Shown: positions 1-8,959 of the stretch, one piece after another
How positions within the stretch are numbered: the stretch's first letter is position 1
Layout of the letters: every line of letters begins with the position of its first letter
Notes under the pieces: model-generated
What the model saw: the letters and a program-made list of their open reading frames with translations, nothing else
Databases searched by the model: none
What the model was told of the DNA's origin: nothing
Program-made: the position numbers and the translations under genes
DNA from: Physcomitrium patens
Lineage: Eukaryota; Streptophyta; Bryopsida; Funariales; Funariaceae
Reading direction: 5' to 3'
DNA: 64,000 nucleotides
NCBI RefSeq assembly: GCF_000002425.4
Contig: NC_037275.1
Coordinates: forward strand, 12,945,831 to 13,009,830

Positions 1-2
1 TG

Positions 3-122
3 ATGACAAGAGAATTTGCTTCCATAAGTGGAATAGAGGAATATTGTACTCAGCAATGGAACATCTTAGTCAAACCTGAAGAGGTTCATAATGAGGACTC
101 AAATATAGTTAAAATAAAATAG
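3..122 (+). CDS. Unrecognised reading end, 39 codons
   Basis: An ATG near the window edge opens a 39-codon frame that ends in TAG at about 120. It includes the stretch EEYCTQQWNILVKPEEV, which looks less biased than the surrounding AT-rich frames. The frame is open to the window edge, so it could be the last exon of a gene or the tail of a retroelement protein lying to the left. I recognise no family in it, and no splice site or promoter supports it. The acidic-aromatic composition is the only reason to list it. It could equally be chance. Confidence 0.15.
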   Translation: MTREFASISGIEEYCTQQWNILVKPEEVHNEDSNIVKIK

Positions 123-861
123 TAAAAGAAAAACACATAAATGAGGAGAATTAGAATATATATAGATGAGGGATTGCAAAAAAGTGGAGGTGAGATGGAC
201 GTATGCAATGCAAAAAAGAGAAAAATTAGAGTTCCGGCAATAGATCATGCTCCAAGAGATAAATATGCATTGAATGCTCATTTTGTACTTGTCTCATTGC
301 GGTTCTCTCCTAAACCTTCTTTATTTTTTATAACTAAGATTCAAACTGAGGTCAATTAGGTGATAGCCAATTATCCTAACTATGAAATTCTTTCTATAAT
401 TAAGATAAAGTATCTAAGTACATTACATCAAATGCATTAGCACATGTCATTCAACCATTAGTTGAGGGTGATGGAGCTATGATCTTTTGATGGATAAATT
501 TAGTAAGTCTAATATATACTATTATATATAATCATATCTATTATTAAATAGACTACTCCTTTTTGGTACAACAAAACCATATTGGACTATTTCATAAAAG
601 CATATTAATGTACTCATATGGAGATTTCCATTCCATATGATACTAAATTTTATTGTAAAAGTAATTTTTTATTTTTTTTTAAAATCCAATTATCTCTTTT
701 TTTTCAAATATGTAAAGATTTTTAATGTATTGAAATATGTACATTTTAATATCTTGACATAGTAAGAATCTTGATAAGATTTGTTTAAAAGTCTTTTTTT
801 AAATTGTTGTAAAATATTTTTTTATAAATAGTGATTATTTTGTTTGTGTTATCTAATTTTG

Positions 862-911
<50 letters not shown>

Positions 912-1152
912 ACTTTGTTTTAATTGAATTTTAATATTCTTATTTCAAAATATGATCACTCCTATTCTTTGAGTAAATGAACATAGCAAATAGAGCATAA
1001 GCCAATAGATCATTGCTTGTATCATTTGTGGTTGCTATAATTCATTTCTTTTTATTGAAGAAATAAATAAAGAAACAAAAAAACCAAAAAAAACCAAAAA
1101 ATGTATTCTAGTAGACTCAATTTTATAAAAAATACACATTGAGACAAATATA
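123..1152. other. AT-rich spacer without a recognised gene
   Basis: No convincing coding frame on either strand; the short frames at 99-359 overlap each other and match nothing known to me. The stretch holds poly-T and poly-A runs and a TA microsatellite. It ends where the B-type LTR begins. Confidence 0.5.
862..909. repeat. (TA)n microsatellite
   Basis: Alternating T and A across about 48 bases, broken once by a CA near 879. It is an ordinary AT microsatellite. Confidence 0.95.
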
Positions 1153-1710
1153 TGTCAAAGATATGAACTAGAAGATGATGCATAAACCAATAAAATTTGT
1201 GTCAAAGAAAGAATGAAAAAATAGAAATAAGGAAGTACATATATTAAAAGAAATTGGAAAGGCTTATTACCAAAAGACAAGAAAATTTGAAACTCTTGAA
1301 ACTAGATTAGAAGGAAGAAAAGAGTTGACAAGAGTGAAGAAGGCTTCACTCTTGTCTCTATATATACTATCTAACTAGGGGCTATGTGGTGATGTTCTAT
1401 ATGACCTCCAATGTGTGTTGACTTTGTAGGATATATGCCTTGACTTACTAGGCAAGTTTTTTTACATGTGGGCAACATAGTTAGCTTGTTCTTCAAGCTA
1501 ATAACATGTGTGGCATATGGCCAACTTGTTGACCACGTTTTTAATCCAAAAAGTCAATTAAAGATACCTATAAAGTCAAAGCAAAGTCTATAAAGCTTCT
1601 AGAAAGCTTCTATAGAAGATATTATAGAATTAACTTGCTTTTATCTACTTCTATTTACTTCTACTTATTTATACAAGTAATTACTAGCTTACATGCGTAT
1701 GTTTGTGACA
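1153..1710 (-). repeat. B0 3' LTR
   Basis: Starts TGTCAAAG and ends GTGACA, colinear with the 561-bp B1 and B2 LTRs. It keeps a TATATATA box (1359-1366) and a perfect 13-bp palindrome beside it (arms 1327-1339 and 1344-1356). A degenerate polypurine tract (minus sense AAAAGAGGAGG) abuts it at 1711-1726. Confidence 0.9.
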
Positions 1711-1943
1711 TTACCTCCTCTTTTAGGGATGAGTTCCGTGAGGAGCAGTCATCATATGTTGAAAAAATCTATGATGCCACAAATTCTATTTGCCACATAT
1801 TCAGATCTTTGTTCTCTTTGAAGATGGTTGATAGGGCCTCTCAACTATTGATAGTGTTCCTTATCAGGGCAAAAAACCATCCGATTATCTGATCTTAGTG
1901 GAGGCCTTCATAACTTCTTTCAAATAAAATATTTGGAATACCG

Positions 1944-2302
1944 TGTTACGAATTTAGAATACTGAGTGGTAATCTAAAGAAGAAGCCCAAGAAGAATGGG
2001 CAAAAACTAGATTAAACAGATGAGTACAACAAGAATACTAGAGAGATGAGCTAGAGCTTCATGAGATGTGTTGTCGAGATTGAGGATCTCCTTAGTCTTG
2101 ACTCCTATATATACTACAAGTTAGGAAGCTTCTCAATTAGCTTTCACAAACTATGAAGCTTCTTAAGCAACTTCTACAAGTTAGAAAGCCTTTCAAGTAG
2201 CTTCCACAAGTTAGGATGCTTCTCAAGTAGCTTCTACAAACTACAAAGCTTTTCTAGAACCTTCTAAAATCTTCTACAACTTTCTAGTGTATGTCCTTGA
2301 TA
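1944..2302 (-). repeat. A 3' LTR
   Basis: Pairs with 8346-8673. Both share the TGT[TC]AC[GA]AATTTAG start, the runs of short GAAGCTTCT-like direct repeats, the TATA box region and the palindrome (here imperfect, arms 2073-2084 and 2091-2102). The end is TTGATA, a mutated TTGACA. Confidence 0.9.
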
Positions 2303-2318
2303 TCACCCCCCTCTTTAT
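2303..2318 (-). other. A polypurine tract
   Basis: Read on the minus strand the sequence is AAAGAGGGGGGTGA directly before the 3' LTR. This is the expected primer site for plus-strand DNA synthesis and fixes the element's orientation. Confidence 0.85.
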
Positions 2319-2706
2319 CTTCGAGGTCTTCGAGTAGCACTCCTATTGTAAGTCAGTACCAACGTAAGAAGTTGAAAATTTGTTGCATAGTGTCTGCAAC
2401 ATATTCTAATTATTTTTCACATGACAAGTAGTTCATTGGTCCTTGTAACTAATGATAGTGTCCTATGCCTTCGATTTTTGATCAAGCATGAACTTCTGTG
2501 TCTTCCTTCTGAAAATGCCCTGTAAATATTCTTTTGAAAAGATCACCGTAGGCAAGTTCTACGTCAAATACAATCACTAGTGACCTGTTAATAGTTATCC
2601 TCCGTTGTCTTTGTGGTACATGCTGTTCTTCATCTCGTGGTCGTCTTTGTGAGATACTCGGTTGAGAAGACATGACTGGTTTGGTATCTATCTCTTGGCT
2701 ATCCAT
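2319..2706 (-). pseudogene. A accessory ORF between chromodomain and 3' LTR
   Basis: An ATG at 2706 starts a sense-strand frame that runs 74 codons to a stop. Similarity to the B family continues past stops almost to the polypurine tract, so the original protein was perhaps 130 residues. The N-terminus reads MDSQ, then SQPS, then an Arg-rich RRPRDEEQHVPQR. These line up with MESQ, SQPS and RRRNRDEDLQERHV in B2. Further on, LVIVFDVE pairs with LVILLEVG. The frame lies about 160 bases after the pol stop, separate from pol. No known domain was recognised and the function is unknown. Conservation between two diverged families suggests it was once a protein. Confidence 0.6.
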
Positions 2707-2862
2707 ATCAAACCAAAAAATACAAGCACTAAACTTGGAAGAATGGGCTCAGATTACTGATTTATAGTCTCTTACAATGTCTTTTAGAGGTTCCTTCTCT
2801 CCCTTCTTTGTAAGGCCAAATATTAAAAGACTTCAAGGAGAAGAAACTTCACTGAAAAACTT

Positions 2863-5725
2863 TCATTGAAAGAGCTTAGGTTTTTGAGGATAGCGTTGAT
2901 AAAAGTCATGTACCTTTTTCGATGCATTGATAAGATTTTTTGTTGGTTCCCATGTGGGCTCATTGATATCATAGCCGCTCCAATGCACTAGGTGCTCCAA
3001 TTTCTCCCACTTACATCGTAAATCTAGTATCTTTTTTACCTTATATTCCTTGTGGTTCTCAATTTCAATACTAGGTAGCATACATTGCACTCTTCTATGA
3101 AAAGATGACTCTCGATAAGGCTCCAACAAAGAAATATGAAAGAGTGGGTGTACCTTCATAGCAGTTGGTAACCCTAGATAGTAAGCCACTGGATTGATTT
3201 GCTTCTAGATGACAAATGGTTCCAATCTCTAGTAGTCCAACTTATCACATGGCTGCTTGGTTTTGATATTTCGTCGAAGCAACCATACTTTATCTCCAAT
3301 TTTGAAAGTAGATGTCTGATTCCAAAATTTATCTACGGACGCCTTGTAAGCTTCTTCGGTGGTTTACAATTGAAACTTCAATGTAGTTTGAAGCTCTAAT
3401 AGTTGTTTCACAAATCTTTCAGCTGTCGGGTTATTATTAATTGACAGACTCAACAAATCAAGCTTCAGATGATATCCATAGTTGGAAAAGAAAAGTGTTT
3501 GTTGAGTCGACGCATGAAGGGTGTTGTTATATGTAAACTTGGTTAATGATAGATATGCAGTCCAATCATCTTGCTGATAGTTGATGTTGCATCGTAAATA
3601 CTGTTCCAAAGTTTGATTTACCTGTTCCGTTTGGTTGTCAGTTTGAAGATGAAAAGCCAAAGAAAACTTGATATCTACCTTCAATATCTCAAAGAGAGAT
3701 TTCCAAAACTTTAATATGAATTGGGTTCCTGGATCCGACATGATATCATCTGATAAACTATGATATCAATACACACTATTAAGGAAGAACCTTGTTGTGT
3801 CTTTGCTTGATGATGTTTTTTTACAAGGGACAAAGTGTACCATCTTTATAAGCCGATCTATCACAACAAAGATGTTGTTAAATAAATTTGATGGCGACAG
3901 GTCCGTAATAAAGTCCATGGAAACTTAAGACCATGGCCGACATGGAATAGGCAATGGCTGAAGAAGACCATAAAGATGATGCCAAAGATTCTTGAATCTT
4001 GAACAAATGTCACACGAGTGGACAAAATCCTTGACATCCTTCCACATTTGAAGCCACCAAAAATCTCAAGAAATAAGTTCTAAGGTCTTATTGAATCCAA
4101 AATATCCTATAGTTGGAAAGTCGTATTGAGATTGGAGAACTTAGAGTTGTGCTGCTCCCTTTAGAATATACAACCGCTCTTCAAAGTATAAAAGATCTCT
4201 TTCCACCTTGAACTTGTCATTATTGACACGTTGCGTGATATTAAGGACTACAGAATCTCCAATAGTCGCAGTACGTATTTGATTGAGGAAGTCAGCATCA
4301 ATTGGTACTATAGCAGAGCAAAGCTTGAATTGTTCTGACTTCAATAATGTTGTACACTGTTGATCAAACGCTGCTTCTTCAGCCTTTGGCACTACATACA
4401 ATCTCCTTGATAATGAATGAATCCCAAAAATTCCATCTCAGTTTGGTTAAACAAGCACTTCTTTAATTTGGCATAAAGTCCTCGCTCTCGGAGTTTTTTA
4501 AGGATCAGACAAACGTGTTTTTCATGCTCTTCTATGTTTTTGGAAAATATCAGAATATCATCTAGATAGATGACAATAAAATCGTCAAGGTGCTCTTGAA
4601 AGATGTCATTCATCATGTGTTGAAAGACCGCCGGAGCATTGGTAAGACTGAAAGGCATGACATTATATTCAAAATGGCCATACCTTGTACGGAAAGTTGT
4701 CTTCCATTCGTCTCCTTCCTTGATTCACACGAGGTTGTAAGCTCCCCTTAGATCAATCTTTATAAAGATCCTTGCACACCCAAGTTGCTCTAGAAGACCT
4801 AATATCAAGGGTAATGGATAATGATTCTTCTTTGTCACCTTGTTTAGACCTCGATAATCTACGCACATCTATAGCGAGCCATCTTTCTTCTTCACAAATA
4901 TGATTGGTTCTTTAGTTGGCGACTTTGAATGATGAATGAAGTTCTTGGCTAGATTCTTGTCAATGTACTTTCACAACTCCGCTAACTCTGTCTGCGACAA
5001 ATTGTAGATTGGACCAAAAGATGGTTGTGCTCTTTCCTTCAAGTCTATGGCACAATCGTATGGTCGTTGCTTTGATAGCATGTCGACATTCTTCTTTTGA
5101 AATACATCTTCAAAATCTTTATATTCCTCCGGTATACTTACTATTGAAATCTTCTCTCGACTAGTTGGAGTCGCATAAATGACAAATAGTGTGCCTTCCT
5201 TGGATGATGTTACAAACGCTCTTGGTCCAACAAATAAGGGTTTTTTGATTCGAGATCTTCTAACAGACTTACTCTCAAAATATTCTATAGGAAATGTCAA
5301 CTTTTGTAACCTCCAATCTATGAATGGATTATATATTTTTAACCAAGAAAGACCAAGAATAATAGGATTTAATGGAGTTCTAATAATATTGAAAATAATA
5401 TAACTACTATGGTGTTTAAACGTCACCTCTATAGGTTCTGATTCATGAATGATACTACTAGACAATAAAGGTCGTCTATCTATTACTTCTACGTGAACGA
5501 GTTTAGGTTTTTGTACTAGAGGAATCTCATGATACTTAGCAAATTCTTCATCTAAAAAGCAAGCACATGCTCTTGAATCTAATAACGCTAAGGTTTTTAA
5601 TTTTTGTAGGCCAAAAGATAGAGGAATGGTAAAGCAATGGACAAGCTGAGCGAAAAGAGAAGAACCTAATTTTTATTGTGTTATTGAATTGTCCAGCTGC
5701 ACTATCCCTATTGTAGCTGGACAAC
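2863..5725 (-). pseudogene. pol: A pol: protease, RT, RNase H, integrase, chromodomain
   Basis: Fragments in order along the minus strand give the Ty3/gypsy order. Protease remnant and its C-terminal side lie at 4971-5600. RT holds [19 protein letters not shown] (4392-4658). RNase H and the integrase start follow at 3750-4400. The integrase core includes LQTDNQTEQVNQTLEQYL (3364-3741). At the C-terminus (2863-3189) is a chromodomain with ILDLR, LEHLVHWSGYD and EPTWEPTKNL. Chromodomain-bearing integrases define chromoviruses and are thought to guide insertion into heterochromatin. Many stops and frameshifts divide it. Pol lies in the -1 frame relative to gag, with the gag stop at 5708-5710. 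Confidence 0.88.
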
Positions 5726-8068
5726 CTCGTTTTCTTAAATAAATGTGCCTCTAGTTGTGACAATGCGTCGATTTTGCTTCTTGGAACAGTTTCCAGCTCT
5801 ATGGCCTTCTTCACAACAATACAAGCATAGTCCTTTCTCTATACGCCACTTTTTTTCTTCTAGAGTTAGGAATTTGACACATATCGCATCAATTTGCATG
5901 TCTTCTACCTCTGAATGTGAATTCAGGCTGCTTGCTGATAGAGTTGGAATGTAGTGAGCCGTATGTTGTCTTGAGCGTTGGTCTTAGCAACGTTAGAATA
6001 GGCAGTTATTATACTTCACAGCTTGGCTAATGGCTTCATTGAACATTCGTGGATTGAAAAGAAATAATAATAAATCCTTCACATCAACTTTGAAGTCCAA
6101 ATAAAATTGACTCATCAATGCTTCCTCGTCCCACATGATGTGGCATGCTAATTGTTTGAAATCTGATGCATAGACTGACGCGGAGCGTGCCCCTTGTCGT
6201 AGTGACCGAATCTTTGTTGTAGTCCATCGTGCCTTATCATGTTTGCTAAATGCTTTTGCAAAGGCCTCTAAATTTTTTTTGAAGTTGTTCAAAATTGACG
6301 ATCCTTTTTCAAACAAAGGAGCAAACAATGATAGAACTTATCCAGTGAGCAAAATTCCAAACAGTCCAATACGTTGTCATATGGCGTGATTTACTATCTA
6401 AAAATATACTGGATATCTAGTTGTAGAGAGTGTAGCTTAAACCTTTATATGATTCTTTTCTTAGCTTCCAAAACTCTTTTATTTTTGTATAAAACTCCAA
6501 ATATAATAAAATCCCTTCAAAACATATTTTTTCTACGAAGGGTTTTCTTGCCTTGAACTTTAGAAAATCATAACTCTTGATCTAATTATTCAATTTATCT
6601 CAAATTTATAAGATAGGTAGAATTCACCCTTAACTTTTATTTCAAAAAAACAAACCGATCGCAAATTCACTTCCGATCTTCTGGCATCTAAGAAATCCTC
6701 ACAGATGCTCTAAACCCTAATTTATAAGTACCCAAATACTATTTTCTTAATATCTCAAGAACCTAATACTCAAATATCATGAAACTTATAAAAAAAATTT
6801 ATTAACATGAAATTACACATTTCTTGAAATTTTGAGCCAAAACCTTATCAAATTGCTCAAGATATAGCTCAAGAGACAACCACTAGCAAATCGGGTTACT
6901 TACTACCCTTAGATTGCATGCGCTAACTTCAAAATCCAATAACTCCTTGACTTCAACTTGGAATCTAGTAAGTAGTATGTGAAAAATATAGCCGCACAAG
7001 TGTTCTCTGAAGTCGTAATCGCCAATCTTCAATTTCTATCCATACACATGCGTTATGCTAAAACGAGTGATAGTAGCTCCCAAAACAATACCTTAACTTT
7101 GAGTGCTTGTATCTCCTTCATATAAACTCCAAACCATACAAAACTTGCACCAAAATCATAGTCAAAAATCTAAACCTTCTGATCTTAGCTTTCAAAATTC
7201 GAATGGCCTTGAGAAACTAACCCTAATCCCTAATATGGCCTCGGGTAGCCTCCTCAAAGCCCATTGGTCATGATTTTTGACCAATAGGAATGGAGATTTT
7301 TATCATTCATCTCCATTCATCTATATTGGTACCCTAATTACTCTCTTCTATCAAAACCCTTCTTCAATCCTTTTTCTTATAAGATTTATATAATTTATGC
7401 TCTAAACACCAAATAAAAGAACCAAAAGTTTTCAAAGGTCATCAATGTCTAACAAAGATAACTCTAAATATTTAGAAGTTTCTATGAACTAAACCAATCT
7501 TAAAAGCCACTATTTGAAAGAAAATTAAAGTTATATAAATTCTATAGTAGTCTTTTTAAACAACCTCTTCTCAAGATAATAACCAAATTATAATCTACAA
7601 CCAACTAAAATCTATTAACATAGCTCTTATCATGTTACTTAATAAATTATATATTAAGTACATAATTACATTATTTTCATATAATAGCCGAACTACAACA
7701 CGACAACGTGACTCCTCCATCGGATAGCATTCGGACTATAAAACTGTTATCAATCTAATTTGATTGACAAAACGTGGAAACTTAGAACATGTACCATCGA
7801 ACTTATCTAGAAGGCTAATTTGGGGCTCCTTTCGTTGTAAGACCAATGGTTCTTGTTGAACTAGAAGCAAAGTTGTTTCTCTTAGTGTTGAAGCTTGAGG
7901 TTGGTGAATCCTCAATTGTACCATCCTAGATGATCTATCATTACGAAGTCTTGCAATGATTCCTTCAATCTCTACAATTTTCTATGATAATTTAGCAAGA
8001 GCATTTATAATGGTATCCAACTTAGACTCCGAGCTTTCAATCATACTAATATCTTGACCTCCGGCCAT
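5708..8068 (-). pseudogene. gag: A gag, interrupted by solo LTR J
   Basis: Gag starts at an ATG at 8068 (MAGGQDISMIE) and its first half runs to 7706, including PQISLLDKFDGTCSKF, the counterpart of PRIALPKKFDGTRSKF in B2. After the J insertion (6375-7705) it resumes with RIGLFGILLTG and continues to a CCHC-like knuckle (LCLYCCEEGHRAGNC) near 5800. It ends at the TAG at 5708-5710 after VVQLQ, the same ending as B2 gag. Several internal stops are present. Gag would form the particle and bind the RNA. Removing J and one ACGT copy restores the frame across the insertion. Confidence 0.85.
6375..7705 (-). mobile_element. J: solo LTR of the C/E family inside A gag
   Basis: 1331 bp, beginning TGTCATATGGCGTGATTTA and ending CAACACGACA. 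Its ends match the ends of the 1342-bp C 3' LTR (TGTCGTGTTG and TAATACGACA, read on the other strand) and the E LTRs. ACGT flanks both sides (6371-6374 and 7706-7709), a 4-bp target duplication. No internal retroelement sequence remains, so it is a solo LTR left by recombination between two LTRs. It lies in the same orientation as A. Its CpG sites are largely lost. Confidence 0.85.
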
Positions 8069-8332
8069 TCTAAGAGAAGGAAAGAAATGATTCCACAAGA
8101 GGGCAATATTGGTTTAGAGGAAGGTACTCTACAACCTCTAAAATACCTTAAAACCTTCAAGAAGAGGGATAATCCACTCTCTCCAAGAAAGATAAGACTC
8201 CAATAATATAATAGAAGAAATATTAGTTTAGAGGAGGGTAATCTACAACCTCTAATATGCCAACACCTTCAAGCAGAGAGATAATCCACACTCTAATAAG
8301 AAGGGACTAGCTTTAATATGAAAGATGAGTGT

Positions 8333-8343
8333 AGTCTCGACAA
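8333..8343 (-). promoter_or_regulatory. A candidate primer-binding site, self-complementary type
   Basis: Read on the minus strand the leader after the 5' LTR is GT then TTGTCGAGACT. The 11-mer begins 3 nt after the LTR end. It pairs with AGTCTCGGCAA at the predicted 5' end of the transcript (ten Watson-Crick pairs and one G-U). A tRNA-iMet-like remnant (TATTAAAGC) lies further in, too far from the LTR end to define it. Confidence 0.5.
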
Positions 8344-8345
8344 AC

Positions 8346-8673
8346 TGTCACAAATTTAGAATACTGATTAAAATCTAAACAAGAAACTCAAGAAGAATTG
8401 GCAAGAACTAGATTAATCAAATGAGTATAAAAACAATACTAGAGAGGTGAGCTAGAACTCTAAGAGATGTGTTGCCGAGACTGAGTATCTCCTCAGTCTC
8501 GGCTCCTATATATACTACAAGTTAAGAAGCTTCTCAAATAGCTTCCACAAACTAGGAAGCTTCGCAAATAGCTTCTATGAGTTAAGAAGCTTTTCAAGCA
8601 GCTTCTACAAACTACAAAGCTTTTTTAGAATCTTCTAGAATCTTCTACAACTTCCTAGTGTTTGTCCTTGACA
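8346..8673 (-). repeat. A 5' LTR
   Basis: Begins TGTCACAAATTTAG and ends GTCCTTGACA on the plus strand. It carries a perfect 12-bp palindrome (8474-8485 and 8492-8503, arms GCCGAGACTGAG and CTCAGTCTCGGC) directly beside the TATA box. Confidence 0.9.
8472..8514 (-). promoter_or_regulatory. A LTR core promoter: TATA box, palindrome, predicted start
   Basis: On the minus strand TATATATA spans 8514-8507. A CA dinucleotide falls at positions 32-33 from the first T, the usual plant TATA-to-start distance, so the predicted first transcribed base is at 8482. The palindrome fills the space between them. Confidence 0.55.
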
Positions 8674-8908
8674 CACTGTCAAGAGTTGTTGCTACCTCTA
8701 ATAAAATTACCAAACATCGGAAGTCTCTTCCAAGGTCATGATACCAAATGTGTTGTATCTTACCATCTATTCAAGGAAAAATATGTCGTTCTTGATGATC
8801 TTTATCTTGATTGCATTGTCTTGAAGATTGTGACAATTGTAATGTCTCATCCAGTAGGTCAACAAATAAAGGCTCTTTAATCAAATCCATTGGTTATTGG
8901 TTCTTCAT
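8674..8908 (-). pseudogene. B0 accessory ORF, cut by the insertion of A
   Basis: Minus-strand frame starting at 8908 (MKNQ, then an immediate stop in place of Gln). It is colinear with the accessory ORF of B2: SQSSRQCNQDKDHQERH and LVILLEVATTLDSV match SQPSRRRNRDEDLQERH and LVILLEVGTTPDGV. It continues across element A into 1711-1938. It shows that the accessory ORF was present before the B copies diverged. Confidence 0.65.
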
Positions 8909-8959
8909 CTCCTTAGCATCACAACTACAAAGAAGCTACAAACAATGATTGAAAGTAGA

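Larger units (their letters stand above)
1944..8673 (-). mobile_element. A: Ty3/gypsy chromovirus with both LTRs
   Basis: A complete but decayed minus-strand element: 5' LTR 8346-8673, gag, protease-RT-RNase H-integrase-chromodomain, an accessory ORF, polypurine tract and 3' LTR 1944-2302. The flanking 5-mers TACCG (1939-1943) and CACTG (8674-8678) differ only by two C/T changes and fit a 5-bp target duplication. Joining the flanks restores the B-family sequence CACTATCAGG seen in B1 near 46622, so A inserted into B0. A solo LTR (J) sits inside gag. The two LTRs have diverged a great deal, so the insertion is old. Confidence 0.9.
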
